Positions 34,327 through 45,043 of a stretch of 64,000 bases of DNA are shown here, piece by piece. A program made the translations under genes and the position numbers. Below the pieces are notes generated by a model that made no database searches, was not told the DNA's origin, and was given only the letters and a program-made list of their open reading frames with translations. Every line of letters begins with the position of its first letter. Positions within the stretch are counted from its first letter, which is position 1. The stretch lies in contig NZ_CP022347.1 of assembly GCF_002238335.1 (NCBI RefSeq), forward strand, positions 1,240,001 through 1,304,000, given 5' to 3'. Source of the stretch: Campylobacter avium LMG 24591. Its GTDB lineage: Bacteria; Campylobacterota; Campylobacteria; Campylobacterales; Campylobacteraceae.

Positions 34327-35119
34327 GACGCATTTAGGGCTTATCTTTCCTATCTTTTTTATGATGTTTGCCTTTGAGTGTATCTTGATTGTAAATCAAA
34401 GCGTTAGAAGCTACGAACAGGCTTTTAATCAAGATTACAACATAATAATAGCAAGCACAAAAGAATTAAGCAAAGAAAACTTAAGCTCCACTGTGCCACA
34501 AATTTTTTCACTAAAACAAATCGAAGTAAAGGATTTGCTAAAAAAATTACAAAATGACATTTCCGCTTCGAATTTTGAGGCACTTGAAAAATCTTTGCCC
34601 AAATTTTACAGCATAAAACTTGATTATTTGCCAAATCAAGACGAGCTAGACCTTATAAAAACCAAGCTATCAACAAGTCCAAATATAACAAAGGTGGAAG
34701 TCTTTGCAAAAACCTATGATAATGTATATACCTTACTTGATTTGATTAAGTCTATTTTGTGGATATTTTTATTTATTATTATCATTTTAAGCTTGGTTTT
34801 GTTTTTAAAACAAATGCGACTTTGGCTTTATGAGCATAAGCAAAGGATTGAGATTATGTGCTTGTTTGGCGCGCCTTTTTGGTTTCGCTCGCTAATACTT
34901 TATAAGATAGTCTTGTTTGACTGCATTATCTCAGCCTTATTTTTGTTCGTATTTTTTGAGTATGTTTGCTCTCTTGATTTTATAAAAGATGTTCTTTTGA
35001 GCATAAATGTACAAAGTGCTGATATAAATTTCTTACTTCACATTAGCATAATATTTACAGCCACAGTTTTTGTATCCTTGCTATGCGTGAATTCAGTTAT
35101 GTTTAGAGTAAAAAAATGA
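34313..35119 (+). CDS. ftsX: Cell division permease FtsX
   Basis: The 268-residue membrane protein has four helices: residues 7-26, about 140-163, 190-215 and 240-262. A periplasmic domain (about 30-135) would contact the EnvC-like factor. The cytoplasmic loop WLYEHKQRIEIMCLFGAPFWFRS in pieces is the typical FtsX coupling region. It overlaps ftsE by 14 nt and the LytM-like gene by ATGA. FtsEX transmits ATPase cycles to periplasmic peptidoglycan hydrolase activators. Confidence 0.88.
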   Translation: MKFFRTHLGLIFPIFFMMFAFECILIVNQSVRSYEQAFNQDYNIIIASTKELSKENLSSTVPQIFSLKQIEVKDLLKKLQNDISASNFEALEKSLPKFYSIKLDYLPNQDELDLIKTKLSTSPNITKVEVFAKTYDNVYTLLDLIKSILWIFLFIIIILSLVLFLKQMRLWLYEHKQRIEIMCLFGAPFWFRSLILYKIVLFDCIISALFLFVFFEYVCSLDFIKDVLLSINVQSADINFLLHISIIFTATVFVSLLCVNSVMFRVKK

Positions 35120-36258
35120 GAATATTTTTTCTTGTTTTTTTGTTTGTATTTGCACTGTGTGCAAATGATGAGCTAAATAAAGATTTAAAAGAAAACGAAA
35201 GAATTCAAAAACAGCTTAACAAAAAGCTTGAGGAATTGGCTCAAGACATAGTAAAAGGAGAGCAAAATTTAAAGCAAATCGCAAGTCAAATTCAAAGTCT
35301 AAGCACTAAAAGTACAGAGCTTAAAGCAACCGTAGACAAACAAAGCAAAGAACTTGATACGCTAAATTCGCAAAATCAAAGTTTATTAAAAGATAAAAAT
35401 GAAATGGAAAACAAGCTTATAAGTCTTATAGCTAAGGATTTTTCGCTTGATTTGGCTATTCCAAGTGGTTATTTAGAAAGCGAGGAAAGCCTTATAATAT
35501 TTGAGGTTTTAAATAATTTAGACCTTGTTTTAAAGGATGAATTTTACAAGCTTTCAAAGGATTATGAGCAAATTTCAAAACTCATTAGCCAAAAACAAGG
35601 TCAAATTGATAAAATAAATGCAAATTTAAATAATTACAAAGAGCAGCTAAGCTCGCTTGAAAGCCTTAAACAAAGGCAAATAAACGAGATTAAAGAGCAA
35701 AAAAGCAATAGGGTTATTTACAATAAAAGATTAAGTGATTTGCAAAAAAGGCAAGAGGAGCTAAGAAAGACCTTAGAGGACTTGCAAATCACCTCAAAGC
35801 CGCCCGCAAAGGCAAATCAAAATGTAAGACAACTAGGCTCAAGCTACCAAGGCAGCAAGGTTAAAAAATATAGCGGTAGAAAAACAATAGCCCCGCTTGA
35901 TTCTTTTACTGTAAAACAAAAATTTGGAAATTTCATAGACCCAATTTACAATATAAAGCTTTTTAATGAAAATGTAATCTTAAAAAGCAATACAAAAAAT
36001 GCCACAGTAAAAAGCGTTCTAGCAGGCAAAATAGTATTTGCAAAAGAAACAAATTTATTACAAAAAGTTGTAATCGTGGAGCATAGCAACTCCCTACACA
36101 CCATATACGCACATCTAGATAAAATTTCACCCACCATAAAAACAGGCAAAAATGTCAAAAAAGGAGAGGTTTTAGGCAGGGTTAAAGATGATTTAAGCTT
36201 TGAGGTTACTCAAGAAAAATTTCACATAAATCCCTTAGAATTAATCAGTCTAAATTAG
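35116..36258 (+). CDS. EnvC-like coiled-coil protein with degenerate M23/LytM domain
   Basis: The 380-residue exported protein has a signal peptide (1-17, IFFLVFLFVFALCAND). A long coiled coil follows (about 20-240, heptads such as LNKKLEELAQDIVKG), then a C-terminal LytM domain (about 260-378) with VVIVEHSNSLHTIYAHLDKI. The first zinc-ligand motif HxxxD of active M23 peptidases is replaced by FIDPIYNIKLF, and the late region reads LSFEVTQEKFHINP. Active-site loss plus a coiled coil is the design of EnvC, which activates amidases. It is coupled to ftsX by ATGA. I infer an amidase-activator role. Confidence 0.83.
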   Translation: MRIFFLVFLFVFALCANDELNKDLKENERIQKQLNKKLEELAQDIVKGEQNLKQIASQIQSLSTKSTELKATVDKQSKELDTLNSQNQSLLKDKNEMENKLISLIAKDFSLDLAIPSGYLESEESLIIFEVLNNLDLVLKDEFYKLSKDYEQISKLISQKQGQIDKINANLNNYKEQLSSLESLKQRQINEIKEQKSNRVIYNKRLSDLQKRQEELRKTLEDLQITSKPPAKANQNVRQLGSSYQGSKVKKYSGRKTIAPLDSFTVKQKFGNFIDPIYNIKLFNENVILKSNTKNATVKSVLAGKIVFAKETNLLQKVVIVEHSNSLHTIYAHLDKISPTIKTGKNVKKGEVLGRVKDDLSFEVTQEKFHINPLELISLN

Positions 36259-36280
36259 TTCGTTATTAAGCCTTTTAGAG

Positions 36281-36286
36281 TATAAT
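36281..36286 (+). promoter_or_regulatory. Sigma70-type -10 box for the pyrH operon
   Basis: CCTTTTAGAGTATAATTGC has a perfect TATAAT 22 nt before the pyrH ATG, in the 49-nt gap after the LytM-like gene. The strong AAGGAGAG ribosome site follows. It would drive the long run from pyrH to DUF455. Confidence 0.65.
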
Positions 36287-36298
36287 TGCAAGACTTAA

Positions 36299-37021
<723 letters not shown>

Positions 37022-37031
37022 AGGAGATAAA

Positions 37032-37256
37032 ATGACAAATATGGAAGAAATAGTAGCACAAGCACTCGCCAAGGTAGACAATGACAGATACAAGCTATCT
37101 TTAGTCGTGGCAAAAAGAGCTGAGGAGCTTGCAAACGGTGCTGCACCAAAGGTTAATCTTGATAAAAACAAGGTAAAATGTGCTGACATAGCACTTATTG
37201 AAATAGCACAAGATAAATTGCAAATACTAGAGAACAAAGTTGAACATTACAAATGA
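37032..37256 (+). CDS. rpoZ: RNA polymerase omega subunit
   Basis: A 74-residue chaperone-like subunit of RNA polymerase. Conserved core: [22 protein letters not shown], then [22 protein letters not shown] precedes ATG 37032. The adjacent spoT start overlaps its last 17 nt; rpoZ-spoT pairing is widespread in bacteria, and omega is part of the ppGpp-sensing site in proteobacterial polymerase. Confidence 0.94.
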   Translation: MTNMEEIVAQALAKVDNDRYKLSLVVAKRAEELANGAAPKVNLDKNKVKCADIALIEIAQDKLQILENKVEHYK

Positions 37257-39426
37257 AAATCTTACACTAGATAGTCTAGTTGAGAGTATAAAAAGCTGTG
37301 TAGATGTGCAAAGAGCTAAGGAGATACTATTTTCGGTATGTCCGCCAAACGATAGGATAAAAAGTGCGGTTGATTTTTGCATAAAGGCACATGAGGGGCA
37401 GTTTAGAAAATCAGGCCCTGCTTATGCTACTCATCCTATCTTAGTTTCATCCTTGGTAGCATTTTTAAGCAATGAAGAAGCTATGATTATAGCGGCTTTA
37501 TTGCACGATGTTATAGAGGATACGCCGTATTCCCAAGAGGAGCTTAAAAAAGAATTTGGGCAAGAGGTTACAAGACTAGTTCTAGGCCTTACAAAAATTA
37601 CCGAAATAAGAGAGGATAAATTCAACTCAAAAGCCGATAAAAACGCTACAAAATCGGCATTAAGTTTTAGAAACATGCTCTTAGCAAGCATTAGCGATGT
37701 GAGTGTGCTAGTTATCAAGCTTTGTGATAGACTTCATAATATGCTAAGCCTTGAAAGCTTAAGAGAGGACAAGCAAAGAAGAATTAGCGAGGAAACCCTT
37801 GTTGTGTATGCTCCTATAGCACATAGACTTGGAATTTCGAGCATAAAAAACTACCTTGAGGACTTAAGCTTTAAGTATTTATTGCCAGATGAGTATCAAC
37901 AAATAGACAGATACATAAACTCAAATGACCAAAAAATGCAAATCGCACTTAATGAGTTCATATCTAAGGTTGAACTACTTTTTGCCCAAAACCGCTTTAG
38001 GCCTAATTCCTTTGAAATTCACAAAAGAGTAAAACACAGCTACTCCGTGTATCTAAAAATGCAAAGAAAGGGCATAGGCATAGAGGAAGTGCTTGACTTG
38101 CTAGGCATTAGAATTTTAGTTGAAAACACCCTTGCTTGTTACGCAGCTTTGGGAATTTTGCATACAAATTTTAATCCTTTGGTAGCTAGATTTAAAGATT
38201 ATATAGCCTTGCCTAAGCAAAATGGCTATCAAACACTGCATACAACTTTATTTGATACAAAAAATATCATAGAAACCCAAATCAGAACCTTTGATATGCA
38301 TAAAATTGCAGAATTTGGCATAGCAGCACATTGGAAATACAAGGAAGGTATGCATGTTAGCAAACCTAAGCTTGATTGGCTAAATGATATTTCTATGCAA
38401 AGTGCAAATCAGATTGTAAATCCTGATAGTTACAGTGCTGTGGAGCTTTACGAGTATGCAAAAGATAGCTTATATACAGAGGATATTGCTGTTTATTCTC
38501 CTAAGGGTGAGATTTTTACACTGCCTAGGGGCGCGACTGTTATTGATTTTGCTTATGAGGTGCATACTAAGATAGGACTACATGCTGAAAGTGCTTATGT
38601 AAACCGCGTAAAAGTCCCGCTTTTAACAGAGCTTAAAAATGGAGATATAGTAAGGATAGTAACCTCAAACGAGAGATTTTATAGGTGTTCGTGGATTGAT
38701 AGTGTTAAAACGGGCAAGGCTAAGGTTGCCATGAAAGAATTTTGCAAGCAAAAAATAAGAGAGATAAATTTGCAAAATGCTATAAATATCCTATCTTTTG
38801 TGTTTGATAAAAGTAGCGATGAAATATCTCAGTGGATAGAAAAAGAAAATTTAAGCAAAAAAATACGCAAACTATGCACAGATGAAACATATTTTAAAGA
38901 TGTGGTAGCAAATTTAAAAAAATACGCTAAAAAATCTTACTTTTTTGAAAAATACGACATAAAAGAACAAGTATTTGACAATATAAGCTCTTATAGTAAT
39001 CACAAAATTTCAAATTTATCTTTTGACTTTTGCTGCAGACCAAAAAGGGGCGATGAAATCGTGGGCTTTATAAACTCATCAAATGTAGTAATTCATAACA
39101 AATTATGCCACAAGGCTGAAAAACTCTTAAACGAAAAAAAGGCCATGGTTTTTGTAAAATGGAATAGCAAAAGCTCCAAAAACTACAAAATCATCTTCAC
39201 CCTTGATAACAAAAAAGGTGCTTTGGCTGAATTTTTAACCTCTTTATCAAGAATGCAAGCAAATTTAATATCTATAAATCTTTCGGATTCTAACACAAAC
39301 AATGATTTTTTCGAAGCAAAGATAGAATTTCCTGAAAATGCTAAGATAAATTTAATCAAAGAAAGATTGCTTTCAACTTATAAAATCATAGAATTTGCGT
39401 CCTTAAACGACGCATATAATCAATAA
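37240..39426 (+). CDS. spoT: Bifunctional (p)ppGpp synthetase/hydrolase (RelA/SpoT)
   Basis: The single Rsh enzyme of the stringent response. The HD hydrolase domain (about 40-190) has [14 protein letters not shown] and [13 protein letters not shown]. The synthetase domain (about 230-370) has [16 protein letters not shown] and [17 protein letters not shown] domain at about 400-460 reads [22 protein letters not shown] in pieces, and a C-terminal ACT-type region at about 650-725. The 728 residues are normal. Its only credible start is TTG at 37240, inside rpoZ, so coupling to rpoZ translation is likely. Confidence 0.96.
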   Translation: MNITNENLTLDSLVESIKSCVDVQRAKEILFSVCPPNDRIKSAVDFCIKAHEGQFRKSGPAYATHPILVSSLVAFLSNEEAMIIAALLHDVIEDTPYSQEELKKEFGQEVTRLVLGLTKITEIREDKFNSKADKNATKSALSFRNMLLASISDVSVLVIKLCDRLHNMLSLESLREDKQRRISEETLVVYAPIAHRLGISSIKNYLEDLSFKYLLPDEYQQIDRYINSNDQKMQIALNEFISKVELLFAQNRFRPNSFEIHKRVKHSYSVYLKMQRKGIGIEEVLDLLGIRILVENTLACYAALGILHTNFNPLVARFKDYIALPKQNGYQTLHTTLFDTKNIIETQIRTFDMHKIAEFGIAAHWKYKEGMHVSKPKLDWLNDISMQSANQIVNPDSYSAVELYEYAKDSLYTEDIAVYSPKGEIFTLPRGATVIDFAYEVHTKIGLHAESAYVNRVKVPLLTELKNGDIVRIVTSNERFYRCSWIDSVKTGKAKVAMKEFCKQKIREINLQNAINILSFVFDKSSDEISQWIEKENLSKKIRKLCTDETYFKDVVANLKKYAKKSYFFEKYDIKEQVFDNISSYSNHKISNLSFDFCCRPKRGDEIVGFINSSNVVIHNKLCHKAEKLLNEKKAMVFVKWNSKSSKNYKIIFTLDNKKGALAEFLTSLSRMQANLISINLSDSNTNNDFFEAKIEFPENAKINLIKERLLSTYKIIEFASLNDAYNQ

Positions 39427-39434
39427 GGCTTAAA

Positions 39435-40637
39435 ATGGACATAAAAGAAATTTTACAAGATATAAAAAAAGGCTGCGCTGAAATAATAGGCGAACAAAGG
39501 CTTGAGGAGCTCATTAAAAATTTCTACGAAAAGAAAGAAGTTTTTTTCGTAAAAGCAGGCTTTGACCCAACTGCTCCTGATTTGCACTTAGGACATAGCG
39601 TTGTTTTAAATAAAATGGCACTGCTTCAAAAGCACGGGGCTATTGTGCAATTTTTAATAGGCGATTTCACGGCTACAATTGGAGACCCAAGCGGAAAAAG
39701 TGCGACCAGAAAACCGCTAAGCAGAGATGAGGTTTTAAAAAATGCCAAAACTTACGAGGAGCAAGTTTTCAAAATTTTAGATAAAGAAAAAACACAGCTT
39801 TGCTTTAACTCAAAATGGCTAAACGAGCTAGGAGCAGCTGGCATGATACAGCTTAGTGCACAGTTTAGCGTAGCAAGAATGTTAGAAAGAGATGATTTCG
39901 AGAAAAGATTTAAGTCCCAAAATCCTATATCCATTTGCGAATTTTTATATCCCTTGCTTCAAGGCTATGATAGCGTGGCACTTAAAAGCGATATAGAAAT
40001 GGGCGGCACCGATCAAAAATTTAATCTCTTAATGGGCAGACAGCTACAAAGAACTTACGGTCTTAACAAGGAACAAACTGTGATTATGATGCCCTTGCTT
40101 GTAGGTCTTGATGGAAGTGCTAAAATGAGTAAAAGTTTGGGAAATTACATAGGCATAACAGATAAGGCAAATGATATGTATGCTAAAATACTTAGCATAA
40201 GTGACGAATTAATGCTTGATTATTACGAGCTTTTAAGCGATATAAGCTTTGCAAAATTACAAGCCTTAAAAGATGAGCTAAAAAACAACCTTTTACACCC
40301 TAAAAAGGCGAAAGAAAATTTAGCACTAGAACTTGTAGCTAGGTTTCACTCCAAGGATGAGGCCTTAAATGCTAAACTTGAATTTGATAGGGTGCATAGC
40401 ACTAATGAACTGCCTAGCGAGATTGAAAGCTTTGAGTGCGAAGGTGAAATTTGGATAGCTAAGGCTTTAACGCTTTGCAAGCTACACGAATCCACTTCAC
40501 AAGCAAGAAGAGATATAAAAGCTAGGGCAATAAGCGTAAATTCGCAAAAAATAGACGATGAACAAATGCAACTTAAGCAAGGTGAATACATCTTGCAAGT
40601 TGGTAAAAGAAAATTTGCTAAATTAAGGGTAAGATAA
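39435..40637 (+). CDS. tyrS: Tyrosyl-tRNA synthetase
   Basis: Class I synthetase charging tRNA-Tyr. [13 protein letters not shown] is the HIGH motif and AKMSKSLGN the KMSKS motif. A C-terminal S4-type domain ([17 protein letters not shown]) is present. The 400 residues and [14 protein letters not shown]-like region ([16 protein letters not shown]) place it in the longer TyrRS subgroup. It starts 8 nt after spoT ends, and its stop overlaps the next ATG by one base. Confidence 0.96.
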   Translation: MDIKEILQDIKKGCAEIIGEQRLEELIKNFYEKKEVFFVKAGFDPTAPDLHLGHSVVLNKMALLQKHGAIVQFLIGDFTATIGDPSGKSATRKPLSRDEVLKNAKTYEEQVFKILDKEKTQLCFNSKWLNELGAAGMIQLSAQFSVARMLERDDFEKRFKSQNPISICEFLYPLLQGYDSVALKSDIEMGGTDQKFNLLMGRQLQRTYGLNKEQTVIMMPLLVGLDGSAKMSKSLGNYIGITDKANDMYAKILSISDELMLDYYELLSDISFAKLQALKDELKNNLLHPKKAKENLALELVARFHSKDEALNAKLEFDRVHSTNELPSEIESFECEGEIWIAKALTLCKLHESTSQARRDIKARAISVNSQKIDDEQMQLKQGEYILQVGKRKFAKLRVR

Positions 40638-41734
40638 TGACTTTACATTCTTTACAAATAGGCAAACACCGCATAAAATATCCTATATTTCAAGGAGGAA
40701 TGGGGCTTGGTATAAGTTGGGATAGACTAGCTTCGGCTGTATCTTTAAATGGCGGACTTGGGATAATCTCCTCTGTTGGTACCGGTTATTACGAAAATAG
40801 AACGCATATCAAAAAAGAACTAAATTTAAAGCCATATGGAAGTAATAATTTCTACTCAAGAGAGGGACTACAAGCAGTTATAAACAACGCTAGAAAGGTA
40901 TGTGGCGACGCACCTTTGGGCTGTAATATTTTATGTGCTAGCAATGATTATGCCAGGATAGCAAGAGATGCTTGCGAGGTAGGCTTTAATGTCATAGTTT
41001 CTGGTGCTGGGCTTCCTACAAATTTACCTGAATTTACGGCTGAATTTCCAGATGTGGCCTTAGTGCCGATAGTCTCATCAGCTAGAGCTTTAAAAATGAT
41101 TTGTAAAAGATGGCAAAGCAGATACAAAAGACTTCCTGATGCCGTTGTGGTTGAGGGACCAAAAAGCGGTGGACATCAAGGCTTTACTTATGAACAGTGC
41201 CTTGATCCTGAATATCAACTAGAAAAGATAGTGCCAAAGGTGGCCGAGGAAGCTAAAAATTGGGGTGATTTTCCTATAATCGCAGCTGGTGGAATTTGGG
41301 ATAAAAAGGATATTGAAAATATCATAAGCTTGGGTGCAAACGGCGTTCAAATGGGAACTAGGTTTATAGGAACTGTTGAGTGTGACGCAAGTGATGAATT
41401 TAAAGAGGTGTTGCTAGCTTGTAAAGAAGAAGATATCGAGCTTATACATTCTCCGGTGGGCTATCCTGCAAGAGGCATTAGAACAAATCTTTTAAATTTG
41501 GTTGATAAAAGAATGGGACCTAAAATAAACTGCATAAGCAACTGCGTAGCACCATGCCAAAGAGGTAAGGAAGCTAGCATAGTTGGATACTGCATAGCTG
41601 ATAGGCTTTATGATGCTTATAGCGGCAAAAAGGATACGGGCTTGTTTTTTACCGGTGCAAATGGATACCGCTTGCAAAAAATAATAACAGTAAAAGAGCT
41701 AATGGATAAGCTTGTAAATGGCGAAGATACTTAA
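40637..41734 (+). CDS. Nitronate monooxygenase-family flavoprotein
   Basis: FMN-binding TIM-barrel enzyme (2-nitropropane dioxygenase family), 365 residues. YPIFQGGMGLGISWDRLASAV is the N-terminal flavin region in pieces, VVVEGPKSGGHQG contains the catalytic-type His, and IIAAGGIWDKKDI and LGANGVQMGTRFIGTVEC bind FMN phosphate. The family oxidises nitronates or acts as FabK-like enoyl reductase. FabK-like activity cannot be excluded, but FabK proteins are usually shorter. A Cys-rich patch (INCISNCVAPCQRG) near 295-310 is notable. amiA begins 17 nt before its stop. Confidence 0.87.
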   Translation: MTLHSLQIGKHRIKYPIFQGGMGLGISWDRLASAVSLNGGLGIISSVGTGYYENRTHIKKELNLKPYGSNNFYSREGLQAVINNARKVCGDAPLGCNILCASNDYARIARDACEVGFNVIVSGAGLPTNLPEFTAEFPDVALVPIVSSARALKMICKRWQSRYKRLPDAVVVEGPKSGGHQGFTYEQCLDPEYQLEKIVPKVAEEAKNWGDFPIIAAGGIWDKKDIENIISLGANGVQMGTRFIGTVECDASDEFKEVLLACKEEDIELIHSPVGYPARGIRTNLLNLVDKRMGPKINCISNCVAPCQRGKEASIVGYCIADRLYDAYSGKKDTGLFFTGANGYRLQKIITVKELMDKLVNGEDT

Positions 41735-43211
41735 ATTTACAATCTTTTTTGCTCTTTTTTTTACAAGCTTTGCAAATTCAAACAATCTTTTTGTGCTTGA
41801 TTCTAAAAAACTAAAAGACGGTGTAGAGCTTAGACTAAGTGATGATTTGAGCGAAAAAGAGTTAAAAATTTCGGAGCTAAAAGAAAAGGATAATTATAGA
41901 AAAATTATAGATTTTAAGGCTTCGCTAGATGGGGGTAGAAAAAACTACGATTTTTATGATGTAAAAATTAGTATAGCGCAGTTTAACCCGCAAACAACAA
42001 GGATTGTATTAAGCTCAAAAGATGAGCTGAAAAGCGAAATTAACATAAAGCAAAAAAGCTTAGAATTTAGCTTTGATAGCCTTAAAACCAAAGCTCAAAA
42101 AAAAGAAAAACCTACTCAAACAAATAATCAAATTTACATACTAAAAAGCTTAAAAGAAGATAAGGGCATAAGGCTTATCCTAAGTGATGAAATTAGTAAA
42201 AAAGACATAGATGATTATCTTATGAAAGATAAGGATGTGTATAGATTGGTGCTAAATTTTAAGGCCGTGCTTGAGGGCTCTAGAAAGAATTTTACCTTTG
42301 ATAAAAACAATAACATAAGCCTAACTCAATACACCCCAAAAATAGCTAGAATAGTGCTAAATTCAAACAAAAAAATAGAAGCTGATATACAAATAGAGGG
42401 TAAAGAACTTTTTATAGGTTTTGACAAGCTAAATTTAAATACAAATTCAGCTAAGAGTGCAAAAACTAATACCAAAACAACTATAGCAAAAGAGGAAAAA
42501 GAGACAAAAAAACAAGTAATCACAGGAAATAAAATAGTAGTAATAGACCCTGGACACGGCGGCAAAGACGGCGGTGCGATAGGAGATAATGGCAAACTTT
42601 TGGAAAAAAATATAGTACTGAGCCTATCTTTAAAAATAGGGCAAGAGCTTAAGAAAAGAGGCTACAAGGTGTATTACACTAGAACAAAGGATAGGTTTAT
42701 AAATTTAAGAGATAGAACAAAAATAGCCAATGAAAAAAGAGCGAGTATGTTCATCTCCATTCACGCCAATGCCTCGCCCAACAAAAAAAGAGCCTCATCC
42801 ATGCAAGGCATTGAGACATTTTTCTTAAGCCCGGCGCGTTCTGAACGCAGCAAAGAAGTGGCAGAAAAAGAAAATAAATCAGACTTAGAAGAAGCAAATT
42901 ATTTCTCAAAACAAAATTTCTTGCATTCTTTAAGCAGAGAAAAGATTATCGCCTCAAACCGCTTAGCAATAGACATACAAAAATACACTCTAAGTTCCGT
43001 TAGAAAAAGATACAAGGTAGAGGATGGCGGTGTAAGAGAGGCGCCATTTTGGGTGCTAGTTGGCGCACAAGATATGCCAGCTGTTTTGGTTGAAATTGGC
43101 TACATAACGCATCCAAGCGAGGGCAAAAGACTAGCTACTAAGGCGTATCAGGATTTAGTAGCTGAGGGCATAGCAAATGGGATACAAAACTATTTTTATA
43201 ATAATCAATGA
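41718..43211 (+). CDS. amiA: N-acetylmuramoyl-L-alanine amidase AmiA with two AMIN-like domains
   Basis: Periplasmic Zn amidase that splits daughter-cell peptidoglycan. A signal peptide covers 1-20 (ILKFTIFFALFFTSFANS). Two AMIN-like repeats follow: about 22-120, with DNYRKIIDFKASLDGGRKNY, and about 135-235, with DVYRLVLNFKAVLEGSRKNF in pieces. A Lys-rich linker leads to the Amidase_3 domain (about 272-495). VVIDPGHGGKDGGAIG, LLEKNIVLSLSLK, ISIHANASP and VLVEIGYITHPSEG carry zinc and catalytic residues. Duplicated AMIN suggests septal targeting. It overlaps its upstream gene by 17 nt and mnmC by ATGA. Confidence 0.94.
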   Translation: MAKILKFTIFFALFFTSFANSNNLFVLDSKKLKDGVELRLSDDLSEKELKISELKEKDNYRKIIDFKASLDGGRKNYDFYDVKISIAQFNPQTTRIVLSSKDELKSEINIKQKSLEFSFDSLKTKAQKKEKPTQTNNQIYILKSLKEDKGIRLILSDEISKKDIDDYLMKDKDVYRLVLNFKAVLEGSRKNFTFDKNNNISLTQYTPKIARIVLNSNKKIEADIQIEGKELFIGFDKLNLNTNSAKSAKTNTKTTIAKEEKETKKQVITGNKIVVIDPGHGGKDGGAIGDNGKLLEKNIVLSLSLKIGQELKKRGYKVYYTRTKDRFINLRDRTKIANEKRASMFISIHANASPNKKRASSMQGIETFFLSPARSERSKEVAEKENKSDLEEANYFSKQNFLHSLSREKIIASNRLAIDIQKYTLSSVRKRYKVEDGGVREAPFWVLVGAQDMPAVLVEIGYITHPSEGKRLATKAYQDLVAEGIANGIQNYFYNNQ

Positions 43212-45043
43212 AAAAAGCTAATATAGAAATCAAAGAAAAAACGGTTTTTTCAAAAGACTTTGATGATATATATTTTGACGCCAAAGCTGGCATTGAAGAA
43301 AGTGAGTTTGTGTATATAAACGCACTTGATTTTGATAAAGAAAGCTATGTGGTGGCTGAACTTGGCTTTGGCATAGGTCTTAATTTCTTTTTAAGCTTAG
43401 AAAAATTTAAGCAGCAAAACAAATGCAAAAGACTTTTTTATCTAAGCTTAGAAGCCTTTTACATAGGTGCTGACGAGCTTTTAAAGATTTACAAAAGACT
43501 TGGCTTTTATGATAGATTTAAGGATGATTTGACTTATTTTTTGAAATTTTATCCAAAATGCAAGGAAGGAATTTACCGCTTTTATTTTAAAAACTGTTTT
43601 TTAGACCTTGTTTTTGGCGACGCAACTAAAAGCATAAAAGAGCTTGATTTTAGGGCTGATGTGTGGTTTTTAGATGGCTTTAATCCCAAAAAAAATCAAG
43701 AATTATTTGATGAATATATGATAAATCATATAGCAAGACTAAGCAAAGAAGGGGCTAAGCTACATTCTTTTTCAGCCTCATCTTTTTTGCAAAAAAACCT
43801 TAAAAAATGTAATTTTGAAATACACAAAACAAAGGGTTTTAACAAAAGAGAAATGATACAAGCTAGGCTTAAATCCTGCCCAGATATAACTGATACGAAG
43901 GCTTATTTTGCTAGGCTTTATACACAAAAGCAAGGCAAAAAAATAGCCATTATAGGTTCTGGCATAGCCGCCGTATCCTTGGCTTATGAGCTTTGTTTAA
44001 GAGACTTTGAGGTGGAACTTTTTGAAAAAAATGAAAGCTTAGCAAGTGGAGCCAGCGGGAATGATAGCGGAATTTTAAGCTCTTTGATACTAAAAAAAGA
44101 TGTGGCCTTGGGTGAATTTTCTTGCTTTGCCTTTTATGAGGCCTCTAGATTTTACAGACAAATTTTGGATTTAAAAATGCACGGTGTCTTTGAATTCGCA
44201 CACAATGAACTTATGCAAGAAAGGTTTAATTCTCAAAAATCAAATCCCTTGTTTAAAATCAAAGATAATGTCGCATTTTTAGAGGACGCAAGCCATATAA
44301 AAGCTAGGCAAATTTGCGAAAGCTTGTATGAAAAAAGCAAGGCTAAGCTAAATTTAAAACACCATTTCATAGGCTTTAAAAAAGATAAAAACGGCTTTAC
44401 CTTAAATTTCAAAGAACAAGATTTAAGAAGTGGTTTTGATATATTAATTTACGCTATGGGTGCTGATACTGCCGATTTTGTGCAGTATGATTTCTTAAAA
44501 CTAAGCAAGGTAAGAGGGCAAATAAGCCTGATGAAGCCTTTCTTAGACACAAAACACGCCCTGTCATCCAAGGGCTATATATGCCCTGTAAATGGCGATA
44601 TACAAATAATTGGTGCAAGTTATGATAGAATGAATTCAAACCCACAAGCCCTAAAAAGCGATGATGAGGCCAATATAGAAAATATAAAGGAATTTTTAAA
44701 AAAAAATGAAAGCTTAGAAGTGCTTGCTTCAAGAGTTTCTTTTAGGTCCTATTCTAGCGATAGATTTATGATAGCTGGGGCTTTTTATGATGAAGAGTAT
44801 TATAAAAATGCTTATAAAAAATTGTTTTGGAACAAAAATAAAGCACAGCAAATGCCTAAAAATATAGAAAATATGTATCTTAGCACAGCTCACGGCTCAA
44901 GGGCTTTTGCAAGTGCTATCATAGCAGCAAGATACATAAGTGCTTTAATAAATAACGAACCTTTAGCAGTAAAAAAAGAATTTATAGAGCATTTTCATCC
45001 AGCAAGATTTTTGATAAGAAAGCTAAAAAAGGGCTTGGCGTGA
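43208..45043 (+). CDS. mnmC: Bifunctional tRNA 5-methylaminomethyl-2-thiouridine enzyme MnmC
   Basis: Completes mnm5s2U at the tRNA wobble base. The N-terminal methyltransferase (MnmC2-type, 1-~225) shows VVAELGFGIGLNFFLSL and ADVWFLDGFNPKKNQELF. The C-terminal FAD oxidase (MnmC1, about 245-611) starts IAIIGSGIAAVSLAYELCLR and ends NMYLSTAHGSRAFASAIIAA. The 611 residues keep both domains fused, as in E. coli. The GG-x-GxG-type dinucleotide motif is altered to GSGIAA. It starts inside the amiA stop and ends GTGA into the next gene. Confidence 0.93.
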   Translation: MKKANIEIKEKTVFSKDFDDIYFDAKAGIEESEFVYINALDFDKESYVVAELGFGIGLNFFLSLEKFKQQNKCKRLFYLSLEAFYIGADELLKIYKRLGFYDRFKDDLTYFLKFYPKCKEGIYRFYFKNCFLDLVFGDATKSIKELDFRADVWFLDGFNPKKNQELFDEYMINHIARLSKEGAKLHSFSASSFLQKNLKKCNFEIHKTKGFNKREMIQARLKSCPDITDTKAYFARLYTQKQGKKIAIIGSGIAAVSLAYELCLRDFEVELFEKNESLASGASGNDSGILSSLILKKDVALGEFSCFAFYEASRFYRQILDLKMHGVFEFAHNELMQERFNSQKSNPLFKIKDNVAFLEDASHIKARQICESLYEKSKAKLNLKHHFIGFKKDKNGFTLNFKEQDLRSGFDILIYAMGADTADFVQYDFLKLSKVRGQISLMKPFLDTKHALSSKGYICPVNGDIQIIGASYDRMNSNPQALKSDDEANIENIKEFLKKNESLEVLASRVSFRSYSSDRFMIAGAFYDEEYYKNAYKKLFWNKNKAQQMPKNIENMYLSTAHGSRAFASAIIAARYISALINNEPLAVKKEFIEHFHPARFLIRKLKKGLA